Source: Bacillota bacterium
Lineage (GTDB): Bacteria; Bacillota; Clostridia; Acetivibrionales; DSM-1351
Reading direction: 5' to 3'
Length of the DNA: 15,229 nt
Assembly: GCA_023436515.1 (NCBI GenBank)
Contig: JAEZIV010000461.1
Location: forward strand, 1 to 15,229
Position numbers and translations under genes: made by a program. Positions 1-6,651 of the stretch are shown here, piece by piece. The first letter of the stretch is position 1; each line of letters starts with the position of its first letter. The notes under the pieces are model-generated. The model saw nothing but the letters and a program-made list of their open reading frames with translations. It was not told the DNA's origin and searched no databases.

Positions 1-2
1 TG

Positions 3-140
3 GCAATTCATGATCTTTGCCATATGAAGGAGATGAACCATTCAGAGCGATTCTGGGCACTGGTGGGCAAGCTGTGTCCGGATTATAGGCTGAAGAGGAA
101 ATGGTTAAAGGAAAACGGTCAAAAGCTCACTCTGGATTGA
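3..140 (+). CDS. 3' end of an unrecognised protein (partial)
   Basis: An open frame enters from the left edge and stops at TGA 138-140, giving 45 residues that end in KLTLD. The other two forward frames stop within the first 30 bases. The fragment is rich in charged and aromatic residues (HMKEMNHSERFWALVG, CPDYRLKRKWLKENG) and reads like the helical end of a soluble protein. I do not recognise the family and assign no function. The next gene begins 183 bp downstream behind its own promoter, so the two are probably transcribed separately. Confidence 0.5.
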   Translation, partial: AIHDLCHMKEMNHSERFWALVGKLCPDYRLKRKWLKENGQKLTLD

Positions 141-222
141 TGTATTATTGGTAACAAAGTGTTTTGAGAGAGATATTATTTTTATAAGTTATAATTGTCC
201 TTGGAATAGATAAAAATGTACA

Positions 223-251
223 TTGTTATGGATATTTAAAAGTAATATACT
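223..251 (+). promoter_or_regulatory. Putative sigma-A promoter of the aldo/keto reductase gene
   Basis: TTGTTA at 223-228 and TATACT at 246-251 are separated by exactly 17 bp, matching the sigma-A consensus at 4/6 and 5/6. Transcription would begin near 258, leaving an AT-rich leader of about 65 nt before the ATG at 324. Confidence 0.5.
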
Positions 252-323
252 AAACTTATTGAAGCTATAGGAGCATATTTTTAGTTCAATTGTTGTTTAA
301 TTATTTAATTATTGGAGGTCAGT

Positions 324-1421
324 ATGATATATAAAAAGTATGGTAAAACAGGCAAGGATATTTCTGTAATTGGTTTTGGTGGTATGAGGTTTCCAAAATC
401 AGGAGATACATATGATTTTGACAAATGTGCTGAAATAGTTGTAAAGGCAAATGAACTTGGCGTTAATTATTTTGATACCGCACCCTATTACAATGATGAT
501 AACAGTGAATTAATTATGGGACATGCCTTTAAAAATATGCCCAATAACTATTATGTATCAACAAAGAGCAGCCAAAAGGAGGGCTCAAAGCTGAGAGAAC
601 AGCTGGAAACCTCTCTAAAAAGAATGAATCTTCAGAAAATCAACTTTTTTCATATCTGGTGTATCCTGAATATGGATGATTATAGAAGCAGAATGGTAAA
701 GGGCGGGGCCTATGAAGCGGCGCTTAAGGCAAAGGAAGAGGGGCTTATAGAGCATATTGTTTTTTCCACACACTGTAATGGTGATGAAATTGAAACCATA
801 ATTAATGAGGACTGCTTTGAAGGAATGACGGTGGGCTATAATATACTGAATTTCCCATTCAGGCAGAAGGGCTTACAGGCTGCATTAAAGAAGGGTCTGG
901 GAGTTGCCACAATGAATCCCCTGGGTGGAGGATTAATACCTCAAAAGGCAGACTACTTTGATTTTATCAGAACAAGCGAGGATAAAACGGTCGTTGATGC
1001 TGCTTTGAGATTTAATGCATCCCATGATGAAATAACTACTGTTTTGGCAGGAATGGGAAGCGTTGAGGAGGTTATTCAAAACTGTAAAATAGGTGATAAC
1101 CTTAAGCAGCTTGATGAGAAAAAGCTAAAGGAAATAGAAGGAATGCTGTTTAATTCAATGGATAAGCTCTGTACTGGCTGCCGTTACTGTGAGCATTGTC
1201 CTAAGAAAATTCCTGTATCAAAGTACATGCTTTCCTATAACAATAAAATCCTTAATGATGAAAAAGCAGTATTAGATGATTTGAAAAATCATTGGGGTAT
1301 AAATAGCCAGCATGTGAAGGATTGTATTGAATGCGGAATATGTGAAGGAAAGTGTACTCAGCACCTTCCCATAGTAAGCAGACTTAATGATATTGGTGTT
1401 TGGGGAGAGGCCTCCAAGTAA
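324..1421 (+). CDS. Aldo/keto reductase with C-terminal ferredoxin-like Fe-S domain
   Basis: A cytoplasmic NAD(P)H-linked oxidoreductase of the aldo/keto reductase superfamily, in the subgroup carrying a C-terminal iron-sulfur domain. The expected tetrad is visible in the N-terminal barrel: Asp51 and Tyr56 in DTAPYY, Lys81 in STKSS, and His110 in FFHIW. Near the C-terminus are two cysteine clusters: C283-x2-C286-x2-C289-x2-C292-P and C334-x2-C337-x2-C340-x3-C344. These resemble two 4Fe-4S binding motifs, so electrons may pass between the clusters and the barrel. The physiological substrate cannot be read from the sequence. I chose ATG 324 (365 aa) because GGAGG at 314-318 lies five bases upstream. 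An in-frame TTG at 312 overlaps that ribosome site and is unlikely. The gene appears monocistronic. Confidence 0.92.
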   Translation: MIYKKYGKTGKDISVIGFGGMRFPKSGDTYDFDKCAEIVVKANELGVNYFDTAPYYNDDNSELIMGHAFKNMPNNYYVSTKSSQKEGSKLREQLETSLKRMNLQKINFFHIWCILNMDDYRSRMVKGGAYEAALKAKEEGLIEHIVFSTHCNGDEIETIINEDCFEGMTVGYNILNFPFRQKGLQAALKKGLGVATMNPLGGGLIPQKADYFDFIRTSEDKTVVDAALRFNASHDEITTVLAGMGSVEEVIQNCKIGDNLKQLDEKKLKEIEGMLFNSMDKLCTGCRYCEHCPKKIPVSKYMLSYNNKILNDEKAVLDDLKNHWGINSQHVKDCIECGICEGKCTQHLPIVSRLNDIGVWGEASK

Positions 1422-1497
1422 TAAGCTATAATCAACTTAAAGAAAGTATCACTACTTGTTAACGAAAAAGTTTACACATATCGTCACTTTATCAGAA

Positions 1498-1526
1498 AAT
1501 CTGCCATTTATTTGGCGGATTTTTTT
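1498..1526 (+). terminator. Rho-independent terminator of the aldo/keto reductase gene
   Basis: The arms AATCTGCC and GGCGGATT (one G-U pair) form an 8-bp stem with an 8-nt loop, followed directly by a run of seven T. It sits 76 bp after the reductase stop codon. Confidence 0.85.
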
Positions 1527-1721
1527 GTGGTGCCGAGTGTAGCACAAACTTGTTAGTGGAAGTTTTCTTATAGCCGTTTCATACCTTATCTATAAAAATT
1601 TTTCAGGATTGTACCCCTATATAAACATTGATAACATAGGATAAAGTGTAGCTATCTAACCTGTGAGCCGGATTATTGTTTGATCCGACTCATTTCAAAC
1701 TCAATTATTTTTTCTATTTCA
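1527..1721. other. Intergenic spacer with one imperfect hairpin
   Basis: No credible reading frame is present between the reductase terminator and the terC promoter. The only clear structure is an imperfect inverted repeat at 1664-1692. TGAG pairs with CTCA and CGGAT with ATCCG, with one C/A mismatch between them and a 9-nt loop. A T-rich stretch follows only after about 15 bases, so it is a poor terminator. I assign no function. Confidence 0.4.
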
Positions 1722-1750
1722 TTGACTAAGCAAAAATATTTTGCTAAACT
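1722..1750 (+). promoter_or_regulatory. Putative sigma-A promoter of the riboswitch-terC transcript
   Basis: TTGACT at 1722-1727 and TAAACT at 1745-1750 are separated by 17 bp. The predicted start near 1757 falls at the 5' edge of the riboswitch aptamer, as expected if this promoter drives the regulated leader. Confidence 0.55.
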
Positions 1751-1752
1751 TA

Positions 1753-1848
1753 TTTCAGTAAAGGGGAGTAGCTTATAAGCGATAAAGTCAACAATCGGTT
1801 GCTATCAACCTGGCTTTATTCTCCAAGTGGAAAGCAAGACCTTGAATG
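1753..1848 (+). promoter_or_regulatory. yybP-ykoY riboswitch aptamer (Mn2+ sensing)
   Basis: The leader contains both conserved parts of the yybP-ykoY aptamer: AAAGGGGAGTAGC (1760-1772) and GCAAGACCTT (1834-1843). The intervening sequence can form the paired arm between them (for example ATAAAGTC and GGCTTTAT). This family is known to bind Mn2+ and commonly precedes TerC-family genes, which is the gene found here. The CCTTGAATG at its 3' edge is shared with the 5' arm of the following terminator. Aptamer folding and terminator folding are therefore mutually exclusive, suggesting that metal binding turns expression on. Identification rests on motif recognition and context; no covariance search was run. 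Confidence 0.9.
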
Positions 1849-1877
1849 TATCATAATAATCATTCAGGGGTTTTTTT
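1840..1877 (+). terminator. Riboswitch expression-platform terminator
   Basis: CCTTGAATG (1840-1848) pairs with CATTCAGGG (1861-1869) over nine positions with one G-U pair and a 12-nt loop, followed by seven T (1871-1877). The 5' arm overlaps the closing segment of the yybP-ykoY aptamer. This is therefore a conditional terminator lying about 100 nt ahead of the terC start. Confidence 0.85.
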
Positions 1878-1978
1878 ATGTGCAGGAAACCATTTTATAT
1901 TATGGAAATGCGTTTGGTGGACATGCTTCCTATGCGCTTGCTCTCTGCCTTTGTAATTAAAATTATCTGGAGGCTCAA

Positions 1979-2821
1979 ATGTCAACAAAAAGAGCAGTTA
2001 AGTTTGTTTTAATGTGGATTGGACTAGCAATACTTTTTAACATTGGTGTATGGATTTTTGAAGGTCAGCATAAGGCGTTGGAGTTCTTAGGCGGCTATAT
2101 GATAGAACTCAGCCTGAGTGTAGATAACCTGTTTTTATTTCTGATTCTATTTACTAGTTTCGGGATAAAGCCCCAGTATCAGCGAAGAGTATTGAATTAC
2201 GGAATAATGGGAGCTATTATACTCAGGCTGGTATTTATACTGCTGGGTATAACTATTATTAATAAGATTGAATGGATTCTCTATGTATTCGGAATTATAC
2301 TTATTATCAGCGGAGCAAAAATGATGTTCAGCAGTGAAGAGGAAGGTGACCATAAGGATAGCAAGGTTTTGAAGCTTCTGGGAAAGGTTTTGCCTGTTAC
2401 AGATACATTGCATGAAGAGAAATTTTTTGTAAGGATAAACAATATTCTTCACGCTACACCTCTTTTTGCAATACTTGTACTCATTGAGTTTTCGGACATA
2501 CTATTTGCCATTGACTCAATACCTGCGATTTTTTCAATAACAACAGATCCGTTTATCGTTTACACATCGAACATTTTTGCCATATTGGGACTCAGAAGCT
2601 TATATTTTGTATTGGCTGCAATGCAGGAAAAGTTCAAATATGTAAAGTATGGTGTTGCATTGATACTTATGTTTACCGGAGTAAAGCTGGGTATATTGTA
2701 TTTTGGTATTCACATTGAGATAGTATATTCTTTACTTACCATATTCACAATTTTACTGGGAAGTGTAGTATTCTCTGTTTTGTTTAATAAGCACCAGGAG
2801 AAAAAAGGAAAGGTTTCTTAA
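1979..2821 (+). CDS. TerC-family integral membrane protein, probable Mn2+ exporter
   Basis: A polytopic membrane protein of the TerC/Alx family; members under yybP-ykoY control have been linked to manganese efflux. The 280-residue chain has seven or more hydrophobic segments. It carries the two acidic intramembrane motifs of the family: IELSLSVDN near residues 42-50 (Glu43, Asp49) and IEFSDILFAIDS at 169-180 (Glu170, Asp173, Asp179). A charged loop around 119-150 (SSEEEGDHKD) separates the two halves. ATG 1979 is preceded by GGAGG at 1969-1973 with five bases between. The gene stands alone between its riboswitch and a strong terminator. Family assignment is firm; the metal specificity is inferred mostly from the riboswitch. 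Confidence 0.93.
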   Translation: MSTKRAVKFVLMWIGLAILFNIGVWIFEGQHKALEFLGGYMIELSLSVDNLFLFLILFTSFGIKPQYQRRVLNYGIMGAIILRLVFILLGITIINKIEWILYVFGIILIISGAKMMFSSEEEGDHKDSKVLKLLGKVLPVTDTLHEEKFFVRINNILHATPLFAILVLIEFSDILFAIDSIPAIFSITTDPFIVYTSNIFAILGLRSLYFVLAAMQEKFKYVKYGVALILMFTGVKLGILYFGIHIEIVYSLLTIFTILLGSVVFSVLFNKHQEKKGKVS

Positions 2822-2845
2822 TAAAGCCAATACACAAAATTGCAT

Positions 2846-2891
2846 AAAAATAAACTCAGGGACCTTATGTAAGGCCCCTGAGTTTATTTTT
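2846..2891. terminator. Bidirectional terminator between terC and a convergent small gene
   Basis: A perfect 16-bp stem pairs 2846-2861 (AAAAATAAACTCAGGG) with 2876-2891. An A/C mismatch follows, then a further 4-bp CCTT/AAGG stem capped by ATGT. T-rich tracts flank both sides when each strand is read, so it can end terC on the plus strand and the 39-residue gene on the minus strand. Confidence 0.9.
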
Positions 2892-2893
2892 TA

Positions 2894-3013
2894 TTAGCAA
2901 TCATGACCATTGTTTCCGCAGAAGCAGCAGAACAGAATAATAAGTATAATTATAACCCATATCATGTCCTCGTCGAAACAGCTTCCACCACCAAAGAAAC
3001 CCTTCTTACCCAT
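2894..3013 (-). CDS. 39-residue Cys-rich membrane mini-protein
   Basis: On the minus strand ATG 3013-3011 opens a 39-codon frame ending in TAA at 2896-2894. A strong ribosome site, GGAGGG (complement of 3023-3028), lies nine bases upstream. The product begins MGKKGFFGGGSCFDED, continues with one hydrophobic helix at about residues 17-32 (MIWVIIILIILFCCFC), and ends GNNGHDC. It contains five cysteines: 12, 29, 30, 32 and 39. A Gly-rich head followed by a single helix resembles the very small sporulation or spore membrane proteins of Firmicutes (YjcZ-like), but I cannot assign it to that family. The shared bidirectional terminator just beyond its stop supports a real convergent transcript. Function unknown. 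Confidence 0.75.
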   Translation of the reverse strand: MGKKGFFGGGSCFDEDMIWVIIILIILFCCFCGNNGHDC

Positions 3014-3202
3014 AAAAACACTCCCTCCAAAAAAATCATATTTTAAGAGTCTTGATAAAATATAATCCTGAATTAGTATACAGGCATTTAATTTTATCCG
3101 GCTAATAACATACTATTCTGGAGGTATATTTTTGTTACAGATTTGGAATATAATTTCATCCCAATATTTTATTAGTTAAATATAATGGTATTATAGCGAA
3201 AT

Positions 3203-3614
3203 GCAAGCATCGATGTACTTCGCACAGTTAAAAGCCACTATGTGTCTTTTCATTACTGCTATCGTACGCGCTATGCGCGTAGAATGGAGAAGTGCGATGC
3301 AAACTTTAATGCAAGCATCGATTTACTTCGCACAGTTAAAAGCCACTCTGTGTCTTTTCATTACTGTTATTGTACGCGCTATGCGCGTAGATGGGAGAAG
3401 TGCGAAGCAAACTTTAATGCAAACATCGATGTACTTCGCACAGTGAAAAGTCACTATGTGTCTTTTCATTACTGTTATTGTACGCGCTATGCGCGTAGAA
3501 TGGAGAAGTGCGAAGCAAACTTTAATGCAAGCATCGATTTACTTCGCACAGTGAAAAGCCACTTGGTGTCTTTTCATTACTGCTATCGTACGCGCTATGC
3601 GCGTAGAATGGAGA
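3203..3614. repeat. 108-bp tandem repeat, 3.8 copies, with conserved hairpins
   Basis: Units begin at 3203, 3311, 3419 and 3527 (GCAAGCATCGAT or GCAAACATCGAT); the last is cut after about 88 bp at 3614. Each unit has an exact 7-bp hairpin TACGCGC-TAT-GCGCGTA (first copy 3265-3281), identical in all four copies. It also has a second hairpin AAAAG(C)CAC-NNN-GTG(T)CTTTT (first copy 3230-3250), whose loop varies (TAT, TCT, TAT, TTG) while its stem is kept. The outer arms CTTCGCAC and GTGCGAAG enclose both in the complete units (GTGCGATG in the first). Because 108 is divisible by three, two forward frames stay open through the array. Their basic, Cys/Arg/Tyr-rich repeat peptides are probably not real proteins. 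The stretch from 3014 to 3202 holds only the leader of the minus-strand mini-gene and AT-rich sequence. Confidence 0.93.
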
Positions 3615-3618
3615 GTAT

Positions 3619-4014
3619 ATGGGGTTATTTAGAAAAAAGTCTGGACATAGTAATTCTTATGAAGAAAAGGAAACTTCCCTTATAAAGGATATGCACAGAG
3701 AAGTAGTGGATATGGATTTCAACAGGTTTATTGGTCAAACGGTGACTGTATTCGTAAATGCAGGGGGAGATGCAGGAAAGGGCTTCACTGGGGTGTTGAT
3801 GGAGCGAACAAACTGCTGTATTAAGCTTCTGATGCTACCGTCCATGCCTCCGGCCTGCTCTTTGGGTAACTCCTGCAACTCTTTTCAGGAAAACCCTCTG
3901 TTCTGTGCGCTCTGCCCCTTTAACAGAAAGGCTTCAGTGGGTTCAATAGCGGTAATCCCCATAAATAATATTGCTGCTTTTGTACATAACACCCTTGGAT
4001 ATAGTAAACCATAA
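3619..4014 (+). CDS. Unrecognised Cys-containing protein, possibly Sm-like fold
   Basis: A 131-residue soluble protein without signal peptide or membrane segment. Residues 1-35 are charged and probably flexible. Residues 36-72 (FIGQTVTVFVNAGGDAGKGF, then TGVLMERTNCCIKLLM) and 107-124 (VGSIAVIPINNIAAFV) look like the strands of a small beta barrel of Sm/LSm type. A loop between them carries Cys80, Cys86, Cys96 and Cys99, in addition to the pair Cys66-Cys67. Small Clostridia proteins of this general layout are familiar to me as hypothetical proteins. A spore or RNA-related role would be speculation. ATG 3619 uses GGAGAG (3610-3615) at the very end of the last 108-bp repeat as its ribosome site. 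The cca gene follows after 76 bp with no obvious terminator, so the two may be co-transcribed. Confidence 0.8.
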   Translation: MGLFRKKSGHSNSYEEKETSLIKDMHREVVDMDFNRFIGQTVTVFVNAGGDAGKGFTGVLMERTNCCIKLLMLPSMPPACSLGNSCNSFQENPLFCALCPFNRKASVGSIAVIPINNIAAFVHNTLGYSKP

Positions 4015-4090
4015 AACAATATATGTTTTACGGGCTCATTATGATAAAATAAGCCTATGAAAAATACAAAATAGGATAAAGGCAGGATAC

Positions 4091-5446
4091 ATGAATACAA
4101 ATAATTTAACCTACCCTGAAAATGTCGGATATATTATTGATAAAATTAATGAAGAGGGGTTTGAGGCATTTGTAGTCGGAGGCTGTGTACGGGATCTGAT
4201 TCTAGGAAGGACACCAAATGATTGGGATATTACAACCAATGCCCTCCCGGATGAAATAAAAAGTATTTTTGATAAAACCTATGATACGGGTATAAAGCAT
4301 GGGACAGTGAGTGTAGCTGTGGATGAATGTATATTCGAGCTTACAACCTACAGGGTTGACGGACAATATACCGATTCTCGAAGACCTGACAGCGTCAGCT
4401 TTACTTCCAGTCTTAAGGAGGATTTGGCCAGACGGGATTTTACCATAAACGCCATGGCCTATAACTCACAAATAGGCTTAGTGGATTACTTTGATGGGGT
4501 TAAGGATCTTGAGAGAAGGATTATTAGGACTGTGGGTGCTCCCGGGCTGAGATTTTCCGAGGATGCCCTGCGGATGCTCAGAGCAGTAAGGTTCAGCTCT
4601 CAGCTGGGGTTCTCCATAGAGAAGGAAACCTTACAGGCAATAGATGAAAATGCAGCCTCAATAAGGAGCATAAGCAGTGAGAGAGTAAGGGATGAACTGA
4701 CCAGGATTTTAATCTCCCAAAGACCTGAAGGCTTCAATCTGCTCTATAAATCAGGGCTTTTAAAGTATGTGATGCCTGATTTTACCCCCTGCTATATTAC
4801 AGAACAAAATAATCCTTATCATATTTACAATGTAGCAGACCACACTATGAAAACTGTTCAAAGTGTACAGGATAATAAAATACTTAGATGGACCATGCTC
4901 TTACATGATATCGGCAAGCCTGCCAGAAAGACTACCGATACAGCAGGTATCGACCACTTTTACGGTCATCAGGAGGTTAGTGCCCGAATGTCTGAGCGGA
5001 TTCTTAATAATCTGAGATTCGATAAGGCAACAATAAAAAAAATTCTTACCTTAGTCAAATATCATGACATAGACATATTTGATACTGAAAGATCTGTCAG
5101 AAAAGCTATAAATAAAGTAGGCGAGGAACTATTCGTATATTTACTTGAGGTACAGAAAGCTGATGCAATGGGTCAAAATCCCGTTTATCTGGACAAGCGG
5201 CTGATAAAGTTGGATAATATAAAGAAAATATATAAAGATATCAAGGAAAAGAAGCAATGCCTCACTATGTCGGAAATGGCAATAAACGGTGATGATCTTA
5301 TTGCCCTGGGAATGAAGCCCGGCAGAGAAATGAAGGAGCTTTTAAATTATCTTTTTGATACTGTACTTGAAAATCCTGAGGTCAACAACCGGGAGGTATT
5401 GTTGGAATTGGCAAGACAACGTATATCGGAGCTGCCTTGCCAGTAG
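4091..5446 (+). CDS. cca: CCA tRNA nucleotidyltransferase with HD domain
   Basis: Adds or repairs the 3'-terminal CCA of tRNAs using CTP and ATP. The class II nucleotidyltransferase head shows VVGGCVRD (28-35) and the metal-binding DWD (Asp44, Asp46). RRDFTIN (114-120) and EDALRMLRAVRF (157-168) follow, with the ERVRDEL helix near 197-203. A C-terminal HD phosphohydrolase domain follows, with His251, His272-Asp273 (LLHDIGKP) and His293 (YGHQE). The 451-residue length fits enzymes with the HD extension. ATG 4091 has a moderate ribosome site (GGCAGGA) a few bases upstream. The next gene starts about 50 bp after its stop. Both glycine tRNA genes in this window already encode CCA, so here the enzyme would mainly repair ends. 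An HD domain of this kind in E. coli Cca has phosphatase/phosphodiesterase activity; whether this one does is inference. Confidence 0.95.
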   Translation: MNTNNLTYPENVGYIIDKINEEGFEAFVVGGCVRDLILGRTPNDWDITTNALPDEIKSIFDKTYDTGIKHGTVSVAVDECIFELTTYRVDGQYTDSRRPDSVSFTSSLKEDLARRDFTINAMAYNSQIGLVDYFDGVKDLERRIIRTVGAPGLRFSEDALRMLRAVRFSSQLGFSIEKETLQAIDENAASIRSISSERVRDELTRILISQRPEGFNLLYKSGLLKYVMPDFTPCYITEQNNPYHIYNVADHTMKTVQSVQDNKILRWTMLLHDIGKPARKTTDTAGIDHFYGHQEVSARMSERILNNLRFDKATIKKILTLVKYHDIDIFDTERSVRKAINKVGEELFVYLLEVQKADAMGQNPVYLDKRLIKLDNIKKIYKDIKEKKQCLTMSEMAINGDDLIALGMKPGREMKELLNYLFDTVLENPEVNNREVLLELARQRISELPCQ

Positions 5447-5496
5447 TAAGGCTCACAAAAAGTAAATATACATGTAATGGTTGGGGGAATAATTTT

Positions 5497-6228
5497 TTGA
5501 CTGGATTAGGAACTATTGTTAATACGGCTGCTGTCATAGTAGGTGGTATTGCCGGAACATTACTTAGAAGTGGTATACCGGAAAAATATAAAAAGACGGT
5601 AATGCAAGGGATTGGACTCTCTGTTTTGTTTATAGGGGTGTCAGGAACAATAAAGGAAATGCTTGCCATTGTTAATGGAAACAAGCTGGACAGGCAGTTT
5701 ATAATGCTTATGATTTTTAGCCTTGTAATAGGCGGGTTACTTGGAGAGGCTATAAAGATTGAGGACAGACTTGAAAACCTGGGCAAATGGTTTCAGTCTA
5801 AATTACCTGCAAAAGGGGGCTCCTTTTCAAACGGCTTTGTCACAGCAAGTCTTGTATACTGTGTTGGTGCCATGGCAATTGTTGGGGCATTGGAGGATGG
5901 TCTTTCGGGGAATCCCTCTACCTTGTTTGCAAAATCCATACTTGACGGCATTTCATCTGTTATATTTGCCGCTACCATGGGTATAGGGGTGGCATTCTCT
6001 GCTATTCCCGTATTGGTTTATCAAGGAGCTATTACTCTTACTGCCGGTCTTTTGAAACCATGGCTCACTGATACGGTTATCTCACAGATGTCTCTGGTGG
6101 GCGGTATTCTCATATTTGCAATAGGACTTAATCTCCTTGAGATTAAGAAGATTAATGTGGGAAACTTACTCCCGGCAATATTTATACCCTTAATATACTA
6201 TGTAATCAAAAGCATACTGGGGGTGTAG
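5497..6228 (+). CDS. DUF554 family integral membrane protein
   Basis: A 243-residue polytopic membrane protein of the DUF554 (YdfK/YqgA-like) family, whose transport or other role is not established. The N-terminus GLGTIVNTAAVIVGGIAGTLL is typical of the family. Further hydrophobic segments alternate with short polar loops, including the conserved-looking VYCVGAMAIVGALEDGLSGN (about residues 122-141). The start is TTG 5497, preceded by GGGGGAA at 5484-5490. The frame stays open upstream to an ATG at 5437 inside the end of cca. That start lacks a ribosome site and would add 20 polar residues unlike the family's N-terminus. Probably translated from the cca transcript. Confidence 0.88.
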   Translation: MTGLGTIVNTAAVIVGGIAGTLLRSGIPEKYKKTVMQGIGLSVLFIGVSGTIKEMLAIVNGNKLDRQFIMLMIFSLVIGGLLGEAIKIEDRLENLGKWFQSKLPAKGGSFSNGFVTASLVYCVGAMAIVGALEDGLSGNPSTLFAKSILDGISSVIFAATMGIGVAFSAIPVLVYQGAITLTAGLLKPWLTDTVISQMSLVGGILIFAIGLNLLEIKKINVGNLLPAIFIPLIYYVIKSILGV

Positions 6229-6269
6229 GTAGCTGCAATCAACATTTTATGAAAAAATGATAAAAGTTA

Positions 6270-6298
6270 TTGACAAAACTCTTCAACCCCTTTATAAT
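6270..6298 (+). promoter_or_regulatory. Consensus sigma-A promoter of the tRNA-Gly pair
   Basis: A perfect TTGACA (6270-6275), a 17-bp spacer and a perfect TATAAT (6293-6298) place the transcription start near 6305, about 14 nt ahead of the first tRNA. This is the strongest promoter-like sequence I see in the window, as expected for a stable RNA unit. Confidence 0.93.
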
Positions 6299-6318
6299 AA
6301 CTTTTGCGTGATAGTAAT

Positions 6319-6393
6319 GCGGGTTTAACTCAGCGGTAGAGTGTCACCTTGCCAAGGTGAAAGTCGAGAGTTCGAATCTCTTAACCCGCTCCA
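6319..6393 (+). tRNA. tRNA-Gly (anticodon GCC)
   Basis: The acceptor arms GCGGGTT and AACCCGC pair perfectly, followed by discriminator T and encoded CCA. The anticodon stem TCACC/GGTGA encloses the loop TTGCCAA, giving anticodon GCC. The T arm GAGAG-TTCGAAT-CTCTT is intact. It reads glycine codons GGC and GGT. Confidence 0.96.
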
Positions 6394-6401
6394 AACTTTA
6401 C

Positions 6402-6475
6402 GCGGGTGTAGTTCAATGGTAGAACATCAGCCTTCCAAGCTGATTGCGTGGGTCCGATTCCCATCACCCGCTCCA
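6402..6475 (+). tRNA. tRNA-Gly (anticodon TCC)
   Basis: The acceptor arms GCGGGTG and CACCCGC pair perfectly and are followed by T and encoded CCA. The anticodon stem TCAGC/GCTGA encloses CTTCCAA, giving anticodon TCC for codons GGA and GGG. It lies eight bases after the first tRNA, so both come from one precursor. Confidence 0.96.
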
Positions 6476-6476
6476 T

Positions 6477-6528
6477 AAAAACCGTTTGATATATGATGTA
6501 AATTACATTGTATATCAAACGGTTTTTT
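6477..6528 (+). terminator. Terminator of the tRNA-Gly operon
   Basis: A perfect 17-bp stem pairs 6477-6493 (AAAAACCGTTTGATATA) with 6511-6527, with a T run at 6523-6528. It starts two bases after the second tRNA and separates the stable RNA unit from hprK. Confidence 0.93.
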
Positions 6529-6651
6529 GCATCTCGGGTGAGCAAATGAGGAAATCCTACCAGCTTAAGCTTTTTGGTGCAATACCCTTAGAGTGGGTTT
6601 CCTTTTCAATCCCGGTATTATATAATAATAGCAATAATATACGTATATGGA

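Noticed and set aside
312..323. TTG start adding four residues to the aldo/keto reductase
   Set aside because: The codons overlap the GGAGG ribosome site that serves ATG 324.
3114..3180. GGAGG followed by TTG and a 15-codon frame ahead of the repeats
   Set aside because: Too short, with no recognisable features or supporting context; could be chance in AT-rich sequence.
3203..3614. CRISPR array
   Set aside because: The whole 108-bp unit is repeated; there are no unique spacers alternating with short repeats, and no cas genes are present.
3201..3685. Two overlapping open frames through the 108-bp repeats, reading as repetitive 36-residue proteins
   Set aside because: Both frames are open only because the unit length is divisible by three and lacks stops. 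The peptides are basic and Cys/Arg/Tyr-rich with no good ribosome site, while base changes follow the hairpins, not codon positions.
4009..4034. Hairpin (TAAAAC/GTTTTA with CC/GG) after the 3619 gene as a terminator
   Set aside because: Short, AT-rich and not followed by T residues; weak evidence, so co-transcription with cca is left open.
6444..6545. Upstream part of an open frame beginning inside the second tRNA gene
   Set aside because: It runs through the tRNA-Gly(TCC) sequence and its terminator stem.
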